NCBI RefSeq assembly: GCF_002934065.1
Contig: NZ_CP018049.1
Location: 4,462,501-4,526,500, forward strand
Reading direction: 5' to 3'
Source of the DNA: Pseudomonas orientalis
GTDB taxonomy: Bacteria > Pseudomonadota > Gammaproteobacteria > Pseudomonadales > Pseudomonadaceae
DNA: 64,000 nt
Part shown: piece by piece, positions 52,341 through 61,084 of the stretch
Layout of the letters: the number at the start of each line of letters is the position of its first letter
Position numbering within the stretch: the stretch's first letter is position 1
The notes under the pieces: model-generated
What the model was told of the DNA's origin: nothing
The model's database searches: none
Seen by the model: only the letters and a program-made list of their open reading frames with translations
Translations under genes and position numbers: made by a program

Positions 52341-53062
52341 AGTGGCATGTCGGCAGCGGCTTCGGGCACAAACAGGTAGCCTTTGCTGCGGATAGTCTTG
52401 ATCAAGCGCGGGTGGATCGGGTCATCGCCGATCTTGGGGCGGATACGTGAGATGCGCACGTCAATCGACCGATCCTGGCCGTCGTAACCGACGCCGCGCA
52501 AGGCGATGAAAATTTCTTCACGCGTGAGAATACGCCCGGCATTGGCCACCAACAGCCACAGCAGGTCGAACTCGGCACTGGTCAGTTCGATGCCGCCCTG
52601 GTGCAGCCAGGCCTCGCGCAAGGCGTTGTCCACCACCAACGGGCCGAACTGCAGGCGGCGCTGGTGCTCCACCACCACCGCTGCCGCCGGTTCGCTGCGC
52701 CGCAGCAAGGCCTGGATACGTGCCAGCAACAGGCGCGGGCGCACGGGTTTGCACACGTAGTCATCGGCGCCCATGTCCAGGCCGAGCACCTGGTCCATGT
52801 CATCGGTGCGCGCCGTCAGCATCAGGATCACACCGTCATAGCGCTGGCGTACCGTGCGGCAGATGCTCAGGCCGTCTTCGCCCGGCAGCATCAGGTCGAG
52901 GATCACCAAGTCAGGCTGCTCGGCGATGATGCGCGCCGCCGCCAGGGCACCGTCGTTCTCCACCGACACGCGCAGGCCGTTGCTCTCCAGGTATTCGCGG
53001 GTCAGCTCGGCCAAACGTTCGTCATCCTCGACGATCAATACCTGCCAGGGATCCTGTCCCAT
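52337..53062 (-). CDS. RstA-like response regulator, OmpR/PhoB type (PA1157-like)
   Basis: The product has 241 aa. Receiver domain: IVEDDERLAELTREYLESNG, phospho-Asp in LVILDLMLPGEDGLS, Lys in DDYVCKPVRPR. The winged helix ends DVRISRIRPKIGDDPIHP then RLIKTIRSKGYLF. GAGGACAACCC precedes the start. It is divergent from nrdA. Confidence 0.92.
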   Translation of the reverse strand: MGQDPWQVLIVEDDERLAELTREYLESNGLRVSVENDGALAAARIIAEQPDLVILDLMLPGEDGLSICRTVRQRYDGVILMLTARTDDMDQVLGLDMGADDYVCKPVRPRLLLARIQALLRRSEPAAAVVVEHQRRLQFGPLVVDNALREAWLHQGGIELTSAEFDLLWLLVANAGRILTREEIFIALRGVGYDGQDRSIDVRISRIRPKIGDDPIHPRLIKTIRSKGYLFVPEAAADMPL

Positions 53063-53349
53063 GGGTTGTCCTCATTGTTATAGGAAATTCTTCCGGCCGA
53101 GACGGTCCAGGCACAGCCTGTTTGTCATGTATTGAGGGCATAACGAGGGTCGATTGTAGCCATGGGCCAACCCATAAGCACAAGTCGGGAAATCGATTCG
53201 GTCATGGCGTTTTTTTGTGATAGGGTTCGCGCCCTCCGAAAATGGCCAGCTTGTTTTGGCGTCGAAACATTTAATGACAAACGGCGCAATCCAGTAGTAA
53301 TGCGGCCTACACAGCCATTCACCCTTTCTTACACATTTTACTCACAGTG

Positions 53350-53433
53350 TTATCCACAGGTTAGTGCGTTGCTAACACCCGTAAAACGCATTATCTTGTA
53401 CCTCGGCACTTCAAGAGACCCTACATGTAGGGT
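53350..53433 (+). promoter_or_regulatory. nrdA control region: DnaA box, promoter, palindrome
   Basis: The gap 53063-53637 has no gene. A consensus DnaA box TTATCCACA is at 53350-53358. A promoter TTGCTA (53369-53374)-N17-TATCTT (53392-53397) predicts a start near 53404. Just downstream, ACCCTACATGTAGGGT (53418-53433) is a perfect palindrome followed by T5, which may act as an early terminator or operator. The leader would be ~234 bases. DnaA control of nrdAB is known in E. coli. Confidence 0.6.
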
Positions 53434-53637
53434 TTTTGAGAAAACTGCCCAACCACATAAGCGACTCGAAATTCAAGCGTTTTATTGCTGGCGCAACGTG
53501 GAACCAACCGATTTTCAGTAGACCAAACCGCTCACGCGGATGGCAGCTGTTTTTCATCCGAGACATGGAAAACGGTACGGGTGTTGCAGGAAAGCCTGGC
53601 ACTCGCAATCAAATATAGAACGTGGAGACAACCCCCC

Positions 53638-56529
53638 ATGCAAACCGACACAACTCGCGAGAACCCGCAGGGCTCCGTGCCGCAGGCCGCTGATTCGAAT
53701 CTGGATCTGGCCGCCACCGCACCTGGCCAATTGCGTGTGATCAAGCGTAACGGCACTGTCGTTCCTTACACCGATGACAAAATTACCGTCGCCATCACCA
53801 AAGCGTTTCTTGCAGTTGAAGGCGGCACCGCTGCCGCTTCGTCGCGCATCCACGACACGGTTGCCCGCCTGACCGAACAAGTCACCGCCACCTTCAAGCG
53901 TCGTATGCCATCGGGCGGCACTATCCACATCGAAGAAATCCAGGACCAGGTTGAACTGGCCCTGATGCGTGCCGGCGAGCAGAAAGTTGCCCGTGACTAC
54001 GTGATCTACCGCGATTCGCGCGCCAAGGAACGTGCCGTACACGCGCCATCCGCCGAAGCCGTGCAAGCCCACCCGTCGATCCGCATCACCCTGGCCGATG
54101 GCAGCTTTGCGCCACTGGACCTGGGCCGCCTGAACACCATCATCACCGAGGCCTGCGAAGGCCTGGAAGAAGTCGACGGTGACCTGATCCAGCGCGAAAC
54201 CCTGAAGAACCTGTACGACGGCGTGGCCCTGACCGACGTCAACACCGCCCTGGTGATGACCGCCCGTACCCTGGTTGAACGCGAGCCGAACTATTCGTTC
54301 GTCACCGCGCGCCTGCTGATGGACACCCTGCGTGCCGAAGGCCTGGGCTTCCTGGGCGTGGCCGACAGCGCCACCCACCACGAGATGGCCGACCTGTACG
54401 CCAAGGCCCTGCCGGCTTACATCGCCAAGGGCATCGAATTCGAATTGCTCAACCCGATCCTGGCCACCTTCGACCTGGAAAAACTCGGCAAGGCGATCAA
54501 CCACGAGCGCGACCAGCAGTTCACCTACCTGGGCCTGCAAACCCTGTACGACCGTTACTTCATCCACAAGGACGGGATCCGCTTCGAGCTGCCGCAAGTG
54601 TTCTTCATGCGCGTGGCCATGGGCCTGGCGATCGAAGAGAAGCAGAAAGAAGACCGTGCAATCGAGTTCTACAACCTGCTGTCGTTCTTCGACTACATGT
54701 CGTCGACCCCGACCCTGTTCAACGCCGGCACCCTGCGTCCACAGCTGTCGAGTTGCTACCTGACCACCGTGCCGGATGACCTGTCGGGCATCTACCACGC
54801 GATCCACGACAACGCCATGTTGTCCAAATTCGCCGGCGGCCTGGGCAACGACTGGACGCCGGTGCGTGCACTGGGTTCGTACATCAAGGGCACCAATGGT
54901 AAATCCCAGGGCGTTGTGCCGTTCCTCAAAGTGGTGAACGACACCGCCGTTGCCGTGAACCAGGGTGGCAAGCGCAAAGGCGCTGTATGTGCCTACCTGG
55001 AAACCTGGCACATGGACATTGAAGAGTTCATCGAGCTGCGCAAGAACACCGGTGATGACCGTCGTCGTACCCACGACATGAACACCGCCAACTGGATCCC
55101 TGACCTGTTCATGAAGCGTGTCTTCGATGACGGTCAGTGGACTCTGTTCTCGCCGTCCGAAGTACCGGACCTGCACGACCTGACCGGCAAGGCCTTCGAA
55201 GAGCGTTACGAGTACTACGAAGCCCTGGCCCAGTACCCTGGCAAGATCAAGCTGTTCAAGACCATCCAGGCCAAAGACCTGTGGCGCAAGATGCTGTCGA
55301 TGCTGTTCGAAACCGGCCACCCATGGCTGACCTTCAAGGACCCGTGCAACCTGCGCAGCCCGCAGCAGCACGTGGGCGTGGTCCACAGCTCGAACCTGTG
55401 CACCGAGATCACCTTGAACACCAACAAGGACGAGATCGCCGTCTGCAACCTGGGCTCGATCAACCTGCCGAACCATATCGTCAACGGCAAGCTGGACACC
55501 GCCAAGCTGGAACGCACCGTCAACACCGCCGTTCGCATGCTCGATAACGTTATCGACATCAACTACTACTCGGTGCCACAGGCGCAGAACTCCAACTTCA
55601 AGCACCGTCCGGTCGGCCTGGGCATCATGGGCTTCCAGGACGCCTTGTACCTGCAGCACATTCCTTACGGTTCCGATGCTGCCGTCGAGTTCGCCGACAA
55701 GTCCATGGAAGCGGTCAGCTACTACGCGATCCAGGCTTCCTGCGACCTGGCCGACGAGCGCGGCGCCTATGAGACGTTCCAGGGTTCGCTGTGGTCCAAG
55801 GGCATCCTGCCGCTGGACTCGCAACAGATCCTGATCGAACAGCGTGGCCAGAAGTACATCGATGTTGACCTGAACGAATCCCTGGACTGGGCGCCGGTAC
55901 GTGCCCGCGTGCAGAAAGGCATTCGTAACTCCAACATCATGGCCATCGCACCGACCGCAACCATCGCCAACATCACTGGCGTGTCGCAGTCGATCGAACC
56001 GACCTACCAGAACCTGTATGTGAAATCGAACCTGTCGGGCGAGTTCACCGTGATCAACCCGTACCTGGTCCGCGACCTGAAAGCCCGCGGCCTGTGGGAC
56101 TCGGTCATGATCAACGACCTGAAGTACTACGACGGTTCCGTGCAGCAGATCGAACGCATCCCGCAGGAACTCAAAGAGCTCTACGCCACTGCGTTCGAAG
56201 TGGACACCAAGTGGATCGTTGATGCCGCCAGCCGTCGTCAGAAGTGGATCGACCAGGCACAGTCGCTGAACCTCTACATTGCCGGCGCTTCGGGCAAGAA
56301 GCTGGACGTGACCTACCGCATGGCCTGGTACCGTGGCCTGAAAACCACCTACTACCTCCGTGCCCTGGCCGCGACCAGCACCGAGAAGTCGACCATCAAC
56401 ACCGGCAAGCTGAACGCTGTGTCCAGCGGCAACCATGGTGATGACTCGGTTCTCGCCGCTCCGGCCGGACCTGCGCCAGTGCCTAAGGCTTGTGCGATTG
56501 ATGAGCCGGATTGTGAGGCTTGCCAGTAA
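53638..56529 (+). CDS. nrdA: Ribonucleoside-diphosphate reductase alpha subunit, class Ia
   Basis: The product has 963 aa, long because of two N-terminal ATP-cone modules: cone 1 LRVIKRNGTVVPYTDDKI and cone 2 IRITLADGSFAPLDLGRL. The catalytic barrel includes STPTLFNAGTLRPQLSSCYL, CAYLETWHMDIEEF, NLCTEITLNTNKDEIAVCNL and PTATIANITGVSQSIEP. The C-terminal cysteine pair is CAIDEPDCEACQ. It reduces all four NDPs. GGAGA precedes ATG 53638. nrdB does not follow; a terminator and an opposite-strand gene do. Confidence 0.96.
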   Translation: MQTDTTRENPQGSVPQAADSNLDLAATAPGQLRVIKRNGTVVPYTDDKITVAITKAFLAVEGGTAAASSRIHDTVARLTEQVTATFKRRMPSGGTIHIEEIQDQVELALMRAGEQKVARDYVIYRDSRAKERAVHAPSAEAVQAHPSIRITLADGSFAPLDLGRLNTIITEACEGLEEVDGDLIQRETLKNLYDGVALTDVNTALVMTARTLVEREPNYSFVTARLLMDTLRAEGLGFLGVADSATHHEMADLYAKALPAYIAKGIEFELLNPILATFDLEKLGKAINHERDQQFTYLGLQTLYDRYFIHKDGIRFELPQVFFMRVAMGLAIEEKQKEDRAIEFYNLLSFFDYMSSTPTLFNAGTLRPQLSSCYLTTVPDDLSGIYHAIHDNAMLSKFAGGLGNDWTPVRALGSYIKGTNGKSQGVVPFLKVVNDTAVAVNQGGKRKGAVCAYLETWHMDIEEFIELRKNTGDDRRRTHDMNTANWIPDLFMKRVFDDGQWTLFSPSEVPDLHDLTGKAFEERYEYYEALAQYPGKIKLFKTIQAKDLWRKMLSMLFETGHPWLTFKDPCNLRSPQQHVGVVHSSNLCTEITLNTNKDEIAVCNLGSINLPNHIVNGKLDTAKLERTVNTAVRMLDNVIDINYYSVPQAQNSNFKHRPVGLGIMGFQDALYLQHIPYGSDAAVEFADKSMEAVSYYAIQASCDLADERGAYETFQGSLWSKGILPLDSQQILIEQRGQKYIDVDLNESLDWAPVRARVQKGIRNSNIMAIAPTATIANITGVSQSIEPTYQNLYVKSNLSGEFTVINPYLVRDLKARGLWDSVMINDLKYYDGSVQQIERIPQELKELYATAFEVDTKWIVDAASRRQKWIDQAQSLNLYIAGASGKKLDVTYRMAWYRGLKTTYYLRALAATSTEKSTINTGKLNAVSSGNHGDDSVLAAPAGPAPVPKACAIDEPDCEACQ

Positions 56530-56565
56530 GCTGAGCCCGACTTGGGGTTAACCGCCCGAGGCTGG

Positions 56566-56601
56566 AAAGCCCCCGACACACTGTATCGGGGGCTTTTTTT
56601 T
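56566..56601 (+). terminator. nrdA terminator
   Basis: AAAGCCCCCGA pairs with TCGGGGGCTTT and is followed by a run of eight T; it begins 37 bases past the stop. Confidence 0.93.
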
Positions 56602-56625
56602 GCTCAAAAAAAACGTGTCTGTGCC

Positions 56626-57666
56626 TTAGAACAATACGGTCGCGATGCCCGACTGAGGCACACCGCCCCGCTGCCCCCACAATTCAATCCGACCGTTGAT
56701 CACGGCCATCGAATGACCGCCGTACTCCACCGTCCCCACCTTGCTGCTTCTCAAGTCGGAATCCGTGGCCGGCCTGTAGTGACCTTTCAGACCCAGCCGA
56801 TCAAGACCTTCACGAGAATACTCACCGTCGTTGAGGCTGTTCATCGCAGCCTGGAAACTGCGACCTGCGGTGCCATCATTGTTTTCCATCTGCGCCCGCT
56901 TGGCACTCGCGGCGTACATAAAATTGGCATCCGTCATCATCGCTGGATCATCGCCCTTGAAACGAGCGTGTGTCGCAGCCTGCCTCACTTCGTCTTTGGT
57001 CAATGAAAGCTTGAAGCCATCTCGCATCGTGACGTCATAACCACTGCTCGTCTCCTTGACATCCTTGAAGACATCTGTGGGTTTTTGACCGAACTGCATC
57101 ATTGCGGCTTTTATGGCGGAAACGGTGACACAGTTACCATCAGGTCCTTGGCTGAAACCACTCCAGATGTTGTCTGGTTTTTTCCCTGGATTGCTTTTGT
57201 CAGGCTTGTAGTTGAAATGCTTTGAGCCTTCGGTGATCGGCTTGTTACTCATGGACTCGCTGGGGCCGAACCCGCCCGGGCTTACTCGCCCACCCCCTCG
57301 GCCACCACCGCCACCAGGCGGCGTGGGTGATGGCGCGGGTGGCGTTACATCTTCATCGGGAAACAATTCCTTCAACAACTGCCGAAGAAACTCGAGAAAC
57401 TTGTCATCAGCATCATTGATGAGCTTGTTGAGAATCTCTTTGAATTTTTCATCGCCCAGTTGCTCGCGCAGCTTGTTCAATTTATCGCGCGCGTCTTGAA
57501 CCGCTTGCGTTTTTCCGGTTTGCTGCGCATCGAACATTTCGTTCAGCAACTTTTTGACCGCGATCACTTCGCCGCCTGGCGTGACCGGGGTTGAACCCCC
57601 ACGCACCTCCTCGCGCCCAAACACTGCGCCTCCAGCGCCGGGCCCGAAAACACCTGAACTCCACAT
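56626..57666 (-). CDS. Papain-like domain protein with helical N-terminal half, possible secreted effector
   Basis: The product has 346 aa from ATG 57666 (MWSSGVFGPGAGGAVFG, AGGGGAC-like site ahead); a start at 57753 would add 29 residues. Residues ~30-105 are amphipathic helices (KLLNEMFDAQQTGKTQAV, FLEFLRQLLKELFPDED). A Pro/Gly-rich linker follows. The C-terminal ~190 residues have GPDGNCVTVSAIKAAMMQFG and GGHSMAVINGRIELWGQ, a Cys/His pattern as in papain-like proteases. There is no Sec signal. Function is unknown; an effector role is inference from architecture. Confidence 0.72.
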   Translation of the reverse strand: MWSSGVFGPGAGGAVFGREEVRGGSTPVTPGGEVIAVKKLLNEMFDAQQTGKTQAVQDARDKLNKLREQLGDEKFKEILNKLINDADDKFLEFLRQLLKELFPDEDVTPPAPSPTPPGGGGGRGGGRVSPGGFGPSESMSNKPITEGSKHFNYKPDKSNPGKKPDNIWSGFSQGPDGNCVTVSAIKAAMMQFGQKPTDVFKDVKETSSGYDVTMRDGFKLSLTKDEVRQAATHARFKGDDPAMMTDANFMYAASAKRAQMENNDGTAGRSFQAAMNSLNDGEYSREGLDRLGLKGHYRPATDSDLRSSKVGTVEYGGHSMAVINGRIELWGQRGGVPQSGIATVLF

Positions 57667-57794
57667 ACCCGTCCCCTTGATTGGCGAACCTCTCAGGTCC
57701 TGGCCGATCAGTGGCAGAACGGGGATACCGCGTTCCTTCCTCCAGCATTTCAATGAGTAACCTGATGCACATCAGGCTATTTTCTTACGCCCAC

Positions 57795-57822
57795 AAAAAA
57801 GCCCCTCTTAAGAGGGGCTTCC
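57795..57822 (-). terminator. flgE terminator
   Basis: AAGCCCCTCTT and AAGAGGGGCTT form a perfect 11-bp arm pair; the minus strand continues TTTT. It ends the flgBCDE unit. Confidence 0.93.
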
Positions 57823-57839
57823 TGTGAAACGCTGGCGAA

Positions 57840-59150
57840 TCACGTCATCTGAATGATGGTCTGCATGATGGTGCTCTGGGTGGAGATGGTCTTGGCGTTC
57901 GCCTGGTAGTTGCTCTGGGCCTTGATCAGGTCCACCAACTCGTTGGTCAGGTTGACGTTGGAGTTCTCCAGGGAGTTGGCCACGATCGAGCCCAGGGTGC
58001 CCGCTTGCGGGGTGTCGTAACCCGGTTGGCCTGAAGCGAAGGTCTCTTTCCAGGTGGTGCTGCCGGCAGGTTGCAGGCCTTGTTCGTTGTTGAAGCTGGC
58101 CAGCGAAATCTGGCCGATGGCCTTGCTCTGCTGGTTGCTGAAGGTGGCGAACATTACGCCGTTACCGTCGATCTTCAGGCCGGTGATCTGGCCGGTGGCA
58201 TAGCCGTCGGTGACCGGAGGGTTGCGGTAGGTGGCCGAGTTGTACTGGGTAATGTTGGCCATGTTGACGGCAATCCCACCTGGGTTGGCGTCCGCACCGT
58301 TAGCCTTCCACACGCCATTGGTCACCGTACCCGGGACCCAGCCGGCAACGGTAAGGGTCTTATCGGATACACCACCGGTCACGACGCTGGTGAGCTTGCC
58401 TGCGCCATCGAAGGTCAGGGTCGACGCCACAGGTGGCGTCGAGGGCGTACCGGTTGGAGCCGAACCATCGGGGTTGCGACCGTCGATCAGGGTGTAGGCA
58501 TTCCATTTGTTGCCGTCGGTTTTCACCAGGTACTGCACCATCGGGTGAGCGTTGCCCTGGGAATCGTACAAGGTGGTGCTGTATTGCGTGGTGAAGGTAT
58601 CGGTCTTGGTGGGATCGAACGGCTTGGCCGCTTGATCGATCACCGGCTCCGAGGAGTTCAGGTTACTGGTGGAGTCCACTTTGGTGGAGGCCTTGGGCGG
58701 CAAGTTCGTCAGGTTCAGTTGCAGGTCGGTCAGGCCGCCCTTGATGATTTTGCCGTCATCATCCGCCGCGTAACCTTGCAGGCGCGAGGTACCGGTGTTG
58801 TTGGTGATGTAGCCGTCCTTGTCGGCACGGAAGGCACCGCTGCGGGTGTACTCCAGCGAACCGTCGCTGCCTTTCTGCACGAAGAAGCCGCCGCCCTGGA
58901 TCGCCATGTCCAGAATGCCGCCGCTGCCATTCACATCGCCCTGGGTGAATTGCTGCGACACCGCCGCCAGGTTCACGCCATTGCCGATGCTGTTCTGCCC
59001 GGTGCCCAGTTTGGACGCCGCGTAGATGTCCGCGAACTCCGCACGGGACGACTTGAAGCCCGTGGTCGCCACGTTGGCGATGTTGTTGCCGGTCACGTCC
59101 AGTTGTTTGTTGGCCGCATAGAGGCCGCTAAGGCCGATATTAAAAGACAT
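57840..59150 (-). CDS. flgE: Flagellar hook protein FlgE
   Basis: The product has 436 aa. The rod-type N-terminus is MSFNIGLSGLYAANKQLDVT followed by GNNIANVATTGFKSSRAEFA. The C-terminal motif is SNVNLTNELVDLIKAQSNYQ then ANAKTISTQSTIMQTI. The middle is a variable, Thr/Asp-rich hook domain. It polymerises outside the cell as the hook. Last gene of flgBCDE; flgF does not follow. Confidence 0.95.
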   Translation of the reverse strand: MSFNIGLSGLYAANKQLDVTGNNIANVATTGFKSSRAEFADIYAASKLGTGQNSIGNGVNLAAVSQQFTQGDVNGSGGILDMAIQGGGFFVQKGSDGSLEYTRSGAFRADKDGYITNNTGTSRLQGYAADDDGKIIKGGLTDLQLNLTNLPPKASTKVDSTSNLNSSEPVIDQAAKPFDPTKTDTFTTQYSTTLYDSQGNAHPMVQYLVKTDGNKWNAYTLIDGRNPDGSAPTGTPSTPPVASTLTFDGAGKLTSVVTGGVSDKTLTVAGWVPGTVTNGVWKANGADANPGGIAVNMANITQYNSATYRNPPVTDGYATGQITGLKIDGNGVMFATFSNQQSKAIGQISLASFNNEQGLQPAGSTTWKETFASGQPGYDTPQAGTLGSIVANSLENSNVNLTNELVDLIKAQSNYQANAKTISTQSTIMQTIIQMT

Positions 59151-59181
59151 GTTTCTCTCCCTCTGCCGTCGTTAGCCGGCT

Positions 59182-59901
59182 CTATGTACCGATAGTCTGA
59201 ATTTGCGACAGCTTGACGCTGCCCATGCCGCCTGCAAGGTTGAGCAGCATTTCGCCGCCGGTCTTGCTCAGCGTTACGCTGGTTACCGTGGCCGGCAGCG
59301 AAGTGGCCAGGGCAACCGCGTCGCCCTTGTCGTTTTTGGTTGAGGCCGCGAAGGTGTAAGTACCCGCTGGAGCGACCTCACCGTTGTCGTTCTTGCCATC
59401 CCAGATAAAGTCCGACGAACCCGCGCTCTGGGCGCCCATATCGAGGGTGCGCACCACATTGCCGTCCTTGTCGGTGATCTTGACCGAGACGTTGCCCGTC
59501 GCCGCCGTCACCGCCACCGAACCGGTCATGCTCTTGCTGGTATCGACCAGCGCCTTGTCGGTCTGGGTGATGATCGAACGTCCCACCAGCGACGAAGCCT
59601 GCAACGCCTGCGAAGAGCTGAAGTTGCTAGAGATGTTGTTTACCGAGTCGTTCAGGGTGTTGATGCCTTCCAGGCTGCTGAACTGCGCCAACTGGGCCAC
59701 GAACGCACCGTTATCCTGTGGCGACAACGGGTTCTGGTTTTTCAGCTGGGTGACCAGCAGTTGCAGGAATGCATCCTTGCCCAACGCCTGGTTGCCGGTG
59801 GCGGCCTTGGAAACATTCGCTACATTGTTTGACGCGTCCTTGACCTTGGAATTGAACAGGTCCTGGACCGCTGAGTTGTTCGAGGTATCAACGATGGCCA
59901 T
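59182..59901 (-). CDS. flgD: Flagellar hook capping protein FlgD
   Basis: The product has 239 aa. It begins with the secreted FlgD N-terminus (LGKDAFLQLLVTQLKNQNPL) followed by the cap domain. FlgD-type Ig-like segments include VRTLDMGAQSAGSSDFIWDG and GEVAPAGTYTFAAS. It caps the growing hook for FlgE assembly. It lies 31 bases before flgE. Confidence 0.94.
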   Translation of the reverse strand: MAIVDTSNNSAVQDLFNSKVKDASNNVANVSKAATGNQALGKDAFLQLLVTQLKNQNPLSPQDNGAFVAQLAQFSSLEGINTLNDSVNNISSNFSSSQALQASSLVGRSIITQTDKALVDTSKSMTGSVAVTAATGNVSVKITDKDGNVVRTLDMGAQSAGSSDFIWDGKNDNGEVAPAGTYTFAASTKNDKGDAVALATSLPATVTSVTLSKTGGEMLLNLAGGMGSVKLSQIQTIGT

Positions 59902-59917
59902 TATTTGGCGCCCCTTA

Positions 59918-60361
59918 TCACTGACCCAGGGTCAGGACCTTCTGCATCATGGTTTTGGCGGTGTTCATCATTTCCGCGTTGGTCTGGAACGAACGGCTGG
60001 CGGAGATCATGTCGGCCATTTCCTCGACCACGTTGACGTTGGGGTAGTAGACATAACCCTTTTCGTTCGCGGCCGGATGGTTGGGCTCGTAACGCGCTTC
60101 GAGGTTGCTCTGGTCTTCGACCACACCGAGCACCTGCACGCCTTGCCCTGCGGCATCCTGGTTCTGGAACAGCGAATCGCTGCCGCCGCTCTGGCCGCCC
60201 TGGAACATGGTGGCAAACACCGGATGGCGGGCACGGTAAGTCTGGTCAATGCTCGAGGACACGGTCTCGGCGTTGGCGATGTTACTGGCGACGGTGTTCA
60301 AACGCGTGGTCTGCGCGCTCATGCCACTGCCGGCAATATTGAAAACACTGGACAGGGACAT
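59918..60361 (-). CDS. flgC: Flagellar basal-body rod protein FlgC
   Basis: The product has 147 aa. Rod-type ends: SVFNIAGSGMSAQTTRLNTV and SNIANAETV at the N-terminus, VVEEMADMISASRSFQTNAE then MMNTAKTMMQKVL at the C-terminus. Proximal rod component, 3 bases behind flgB. Confidence 0.95.
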   Translation of the reverse strand: MSLSSVFNIAGSGMSAQTTRLNTVASNIANAETVSSSIDQTYRARHPVFATMFQGGQSGGSDSLFQNQDAAGQGVQVLGVVEDQSNLEARYEPNHPAANEKGYVYYPNVNVVEEMADMISASRSFQTNAEMMNTAKTMMQKVLTLGQ

Positions 60362-60364
60362 GGC

Positions 60365-60772
60365 TTATTCTCCACGCAGGGCTGACATCAGCCCTTTGAA
60401 TTTGCTGTTGAGCAGGGTAAAGCTAGCCTGGAAGTTCACCGAGTTTTCGGCGTAGTTCGATTGTTCCAGTTGAGCATCGACGGTGTTCTGGTCGATCGAC
60501 GGTTGCATCGGCGTGCGGTACAACAGCGACTCATCACCACTGCTCAGGCCTTGCGCTTCGATATGACGGTTGTTGGTCATGTTCAAGGCGAAGGTGCCGT
60601 TTTTGGTTTTGTCCTGCTGTGCAGCGAGCACGGCGGAGAAGTCCAGGTCCCGAGCCTTGTAGTTCGGGGTGTCGGCGTTGGCAATGTTGTTGGCCAGGAC
60701 TTCGGCACGCTGGGCGCGGAAGCCCAGGGCTTGTTCGTGGATACCGAGCGCTTTATCGAAGCTGATGCTCAT
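60365..60772 (-). CDS. flgB: Flagellar basal-body rod protein FlgB
   Basis: The product has 135 aa. It begins MSISFDKALGIHEQALGFRA and RAEVLANNIANADTPNYKAR, the rod-protein N-terminal signature. Proximal rod component and first gene of flgBCDE behind a sigma-54 promoter. AAGGTC lies ahead of the start. Confidence 0.95.
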   Translation of the reverse strand: MSISFDKALGIHEQALGFRAQRAEVLANNIANADTPNYKARDLDFSAVLAAQQDKTKNGTFALNMTNNRHIEAQGLSSGDESLLYRTPMQPSIDQNTVDAQLEQSNYAENSVNFQASFTLLNSKFKGLMSALRGE

Positions 60773-60816
60773 GGCGGAGACCTTTAGGCTGACCTGCTGT
60801 TCGTTAGCAGGGTTAT

Positions 60817-60832
60817 AGCAAGGTGCATGCCA
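60817..60832 (-). promoter_or_regulatory. Sigma-54 promoter of flgBCDE
   Basis: On the minus strand TGGCATG-N4-TTGCT fits the -24/-12 consensus, with start of transcription about 33 bases before flgB. This agrees with RpoN/FleR control of flgBCDE in P. aeruginosa. Confidence 0.8.
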
Positions 60833-60972
60833 ATATGCTCAAGCCCCGTATATCATGGGTTTGCGGGAGAAATGCCAGTGGCGATGCCAGAAAAGCGGCA
60901 AGTGCTTTCCGCGTGGCGCCAGTAAAGCGGCAATGGAAGGATTGCCGCTCCCCGTTGAAATTGCCGCGAAAC

Positions 60973-61066
60973 AAATGTGGGAGGGGGCTTGCCCCCGATA
61001 GCGGTGTGTCATGTCATGAATAGCTGACTGACCCACCGCCATCGGGAGCAAGCCCCCTCCCAAATC
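60973..61066. repeat. REPIN
   Basis: A forward class 1 core and a slightly degraded reverse core (GGGAGCAAGCCCCCTCCCAAA) lie between cheR and flgB. Confidence 0.9.
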
Positions 61067-61084
61067 TTTACCGCGTAACTGTTG

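Noticed and set aside
53554..56436. 960-codon open frame opposite nrdA
   Set aside because: It is an antisense shadow of nrdA caused by GC-biased third positions; the translated product has no recognisable domain.
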